NCBI GenBank assembly: GCA_030614305.1
Contig: JAUWKH010000087.1
Coordinates: forward strand, 1-7,216
Reading direction: 5' to 3'
DNA length: 7,216 nt
Source of the DNA: Bacteroidota bacterium
GTDB lineage: Bacteria > Bacteroidota > Bacteroidia > Bacteroidales > JADFUO01
Below are positions 6,588 to 7,216 of this stretch, piece by piece. Made by a program: the position numbers and the translations under genes. The notes under the pieces were generated by a model. The model made no database searches and was not told the origin of the DNA. It saw only the letters and a program-made list of their open reading frames with translations. Within the stretch, counting starts at the first letter, position 1. Each line of letters begins with the position of its first letter.

Positions 6588-6910
6588 TAAAGTTTATACA
6601 GATTGTTTAGAATCTCAAAATTATCTTTTATTGGAAAAGAGAATAAAAGCAAGGATTAAAAAAAGGAATTGCCAACGCATTTGCAAGCACATTGCCAAAG
6701 CCCCACGAGCCAACACCTCAACCAAAGCTTTGTCAAAGAGCTTGCAAAGTCAACCCGAGAGAAGAATTTCAAAATTTTTCTCTCACACTTTTAAAAGAAT
6801 AAATTTAAAACACGCTAACACACAGGCGTCACAGACAGAAAAAAGAAATGACAAGTTTAATATGACAGAGTTAAATAATATATATACAGCCAGAAACAAG
6901 AACTGCCAGT
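6588..6910. other. A- and C-rich intergenic stretch without a credible gene
   Basis: This stretch separates the ATPase gene from repeat C. It is A-rich with more C than G on the plus strand and shares short words with 1264-1535 (GCCAACGC, GCTAACAC, CAGACAG). One frame is open from a TTG at 6631 into repeat C (119 codons). However, its translation is a basic, repetitive string with no recognisable domain, and its last third is the repeat itself, so it is not called. The only clear structure is the hairpin at 6757-6784. It may be remnant cassette DNA. Confidence 0.5.
6757..6784. terminator. Near-perfect 13-bp hairpin, possible terminator
   Basis: GAGAGAAGAATTT (6757-6769) and AAATTTTTCTCTC (6772-6784) are inverted copies; the single difference (position 6764 against 6777) would be a G-U wobble in plus-strand RNA. 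Only two bases separate the arms, so the innermost pair would open into the loop. The stem is A+T-rich and is followed by ACACTTTT rather than a clean T-run. It could end transcripts coming from the operon or the promoter box at 6580, or be a plain palindrome. Confidence 0.4.
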
Positions 6911-7035
6911 GCATAACACGTGGTATATTTAATTGCCGAGTTAGAGGGAATTTAAAGGTTGTAGTTCTATTAAAAATTCATCTAAATTGACAATGATGTG
7001 CTTCGAAATCGGCAACTAAAACATACCACCACCGT
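6911..7035 (+). repeat. attC-like inverted-repeat element C, cut at its right edge by an IS
   Basis: The element opens with GCATAAC (6911-6917), the exact complement of a GTTATGC core. The arm at 6920-6939 (GTGGTAT...TTGCCGA) pairs with 7009-7029 (TCGGCAA...ATACCAC). Seven-base blocks match perfectly at both ends of the arms, and the middle segments are six against seven bases, which leaves at least one unpaired base. Such extrahelical bases in an otherwise paired stem are a hallmark of folded integron attC sites. The 3' half (6984-7035) aligns with those of repeats A and B, with the shared run TGTGC-TT-GAAAT and the same distance to ACCGT. The right-hand core is missing because an insertion sequence starts directly after CCGT at 7036; it should reappear beyond the IS. 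Confidence 0.65.
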
Positions 7036-7216
7036 CAGACTGTCTAAAAACCTAATATTATTTTGTTAATAATTTTATTGTTATTAAAGCAGATGCTTTT
7101 TGTAAATTGAGTATCTTTAAAACATGAAATTTATTCAAGGAACAAACAGAAACCAGGTAAACCTTTTCCCTGTCTCGCTCGAACAATCCATTGATGAAGA
7201 TAATGAAGTACGCATC
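7036..7216 (+). mobile_element. Left end of an IS1182-family insertion sequence
   Basis: The left terminal inverted repeat is CAGACTGTCTAAAAAC (7036-7051), identical to the left terminus of the MITE at 1124. About 70 bp of A+T-rich leader follow, then a transposase start at 7124. The element sits directly after CCGT (7032-7035), the same tetranucleotide duplicated around the MITE. The rest of the element lies beyond the window. Confidence 0.85.
7124..7216 (+). CDS. IS1182-family transposase, N-terminus (truncated by window end)
   Basis: Thirty-one residues are visible, beginning MKFIQGTNRNQVNLFPVS and continuing SIDEDNEVRI. The motif F-x-x-G-x-(D/N)-R-x-Q-x-x-L-F-P-x-S-L...D-x-NEVR is the characteristic opening of IS1182-type DDE transposases (DUF772-type N-terminal domain). 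The full protein of this family is usually 450-550 residues, so nearly all of it, including the catalytic triad, is outside the window. Whether it is intact cannot be judged. The start is ATG 7124, with a TATCTTTA sequence resembling a -7 box only 5 bp upstream of it, too close to be a normal promoter for this ATG. Confidence 0.85.
   Translation, partial: MKFIQGTNRNQVNLFPVSLEQSIDEDNEVRI

Noticed and set aside
6631..6990. 119-codon plus-strand frame from a TTG start
   Set aside because: The composition is K/R/N-rich without any domain, it contains the 6757-6784 hairpin, and its last third is repeat C.
178..7035. CRISPR array
   Set aside because: Only three widely spaced copies exist, with kilobase intervals containing genes, no uniform spacers and no cas genes.

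Overview
The window is AT-rich DNA from a member of the Bacteroidota, probably an environmental or host-associated lineage. Three things point there: promoter boxes of the TAnnTTTG type, start codons without Shine-Dalgarno sequences, and signal peptides ending in the AxSQ / NAQ style. I cannot name a species.

Layout. Positions 1-181 hold the C-terminal end of a small membrane protein. A compact inverted-repeat element (repeat A, about 178-247) begins on that gene's stop codon. Only 22 bp after it starts a secreted MORN/YwqK-like protein (269-925). A second, larger inverted-repeat element (repeat B, 939-1263) follows after 13 bp. It is split by a 131-bp MITE-like insertion (1124-1254) with near-perfect terminal inverted repeats and a CCGT target duplication. 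About 290 bp of A- and C-rich non-coding DNA leads to the main operon. A third inverted-repeat element (repeat C, 6911-7035) lies after another roughly 320 bp of non-coding DNA. It is cut at the same CCGT by the left end of an IS1182-family insertion sequence, which runs off the window.

Main operon (1562-6562). Five genes lie in one direction with ATGA overlaps or gaps of 5-12 bp: a TetR-family repressor, a TolC-type outer-membrane channel, an HlyD/MacA-like periplasmic adaptor lipoprotein, a four-helix FtsX/MacB-type ABC permease and its separate ATPase. Together they encode a complete tripartite ABC export machine spanning both membranes, with its own repressor as first gene. A TATCTTTG promoter box followed at once by a 16-bp palindrome (1571-1586) suggests that the repressor controls the whole operon, itself included. 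The substrate cannot be read from the sequence.

Most interesting signal. The three repeats share a homologous 50-52-nt 3' half ending in ACCGT, fold back on themselves, and sit tightly against gene ends. In this they resemble integron attC sites. Both the MITE and the IS are inserted at exactly the same tetranucleotide, next to the putative core GTTATGC. The window therefore looks like a cassette-like accessory array whose boundaries are also the preferred targets of an IS1182-type element and its non-autonomous derivative. No integrase is visible here, so recombination at these sites is inferred.
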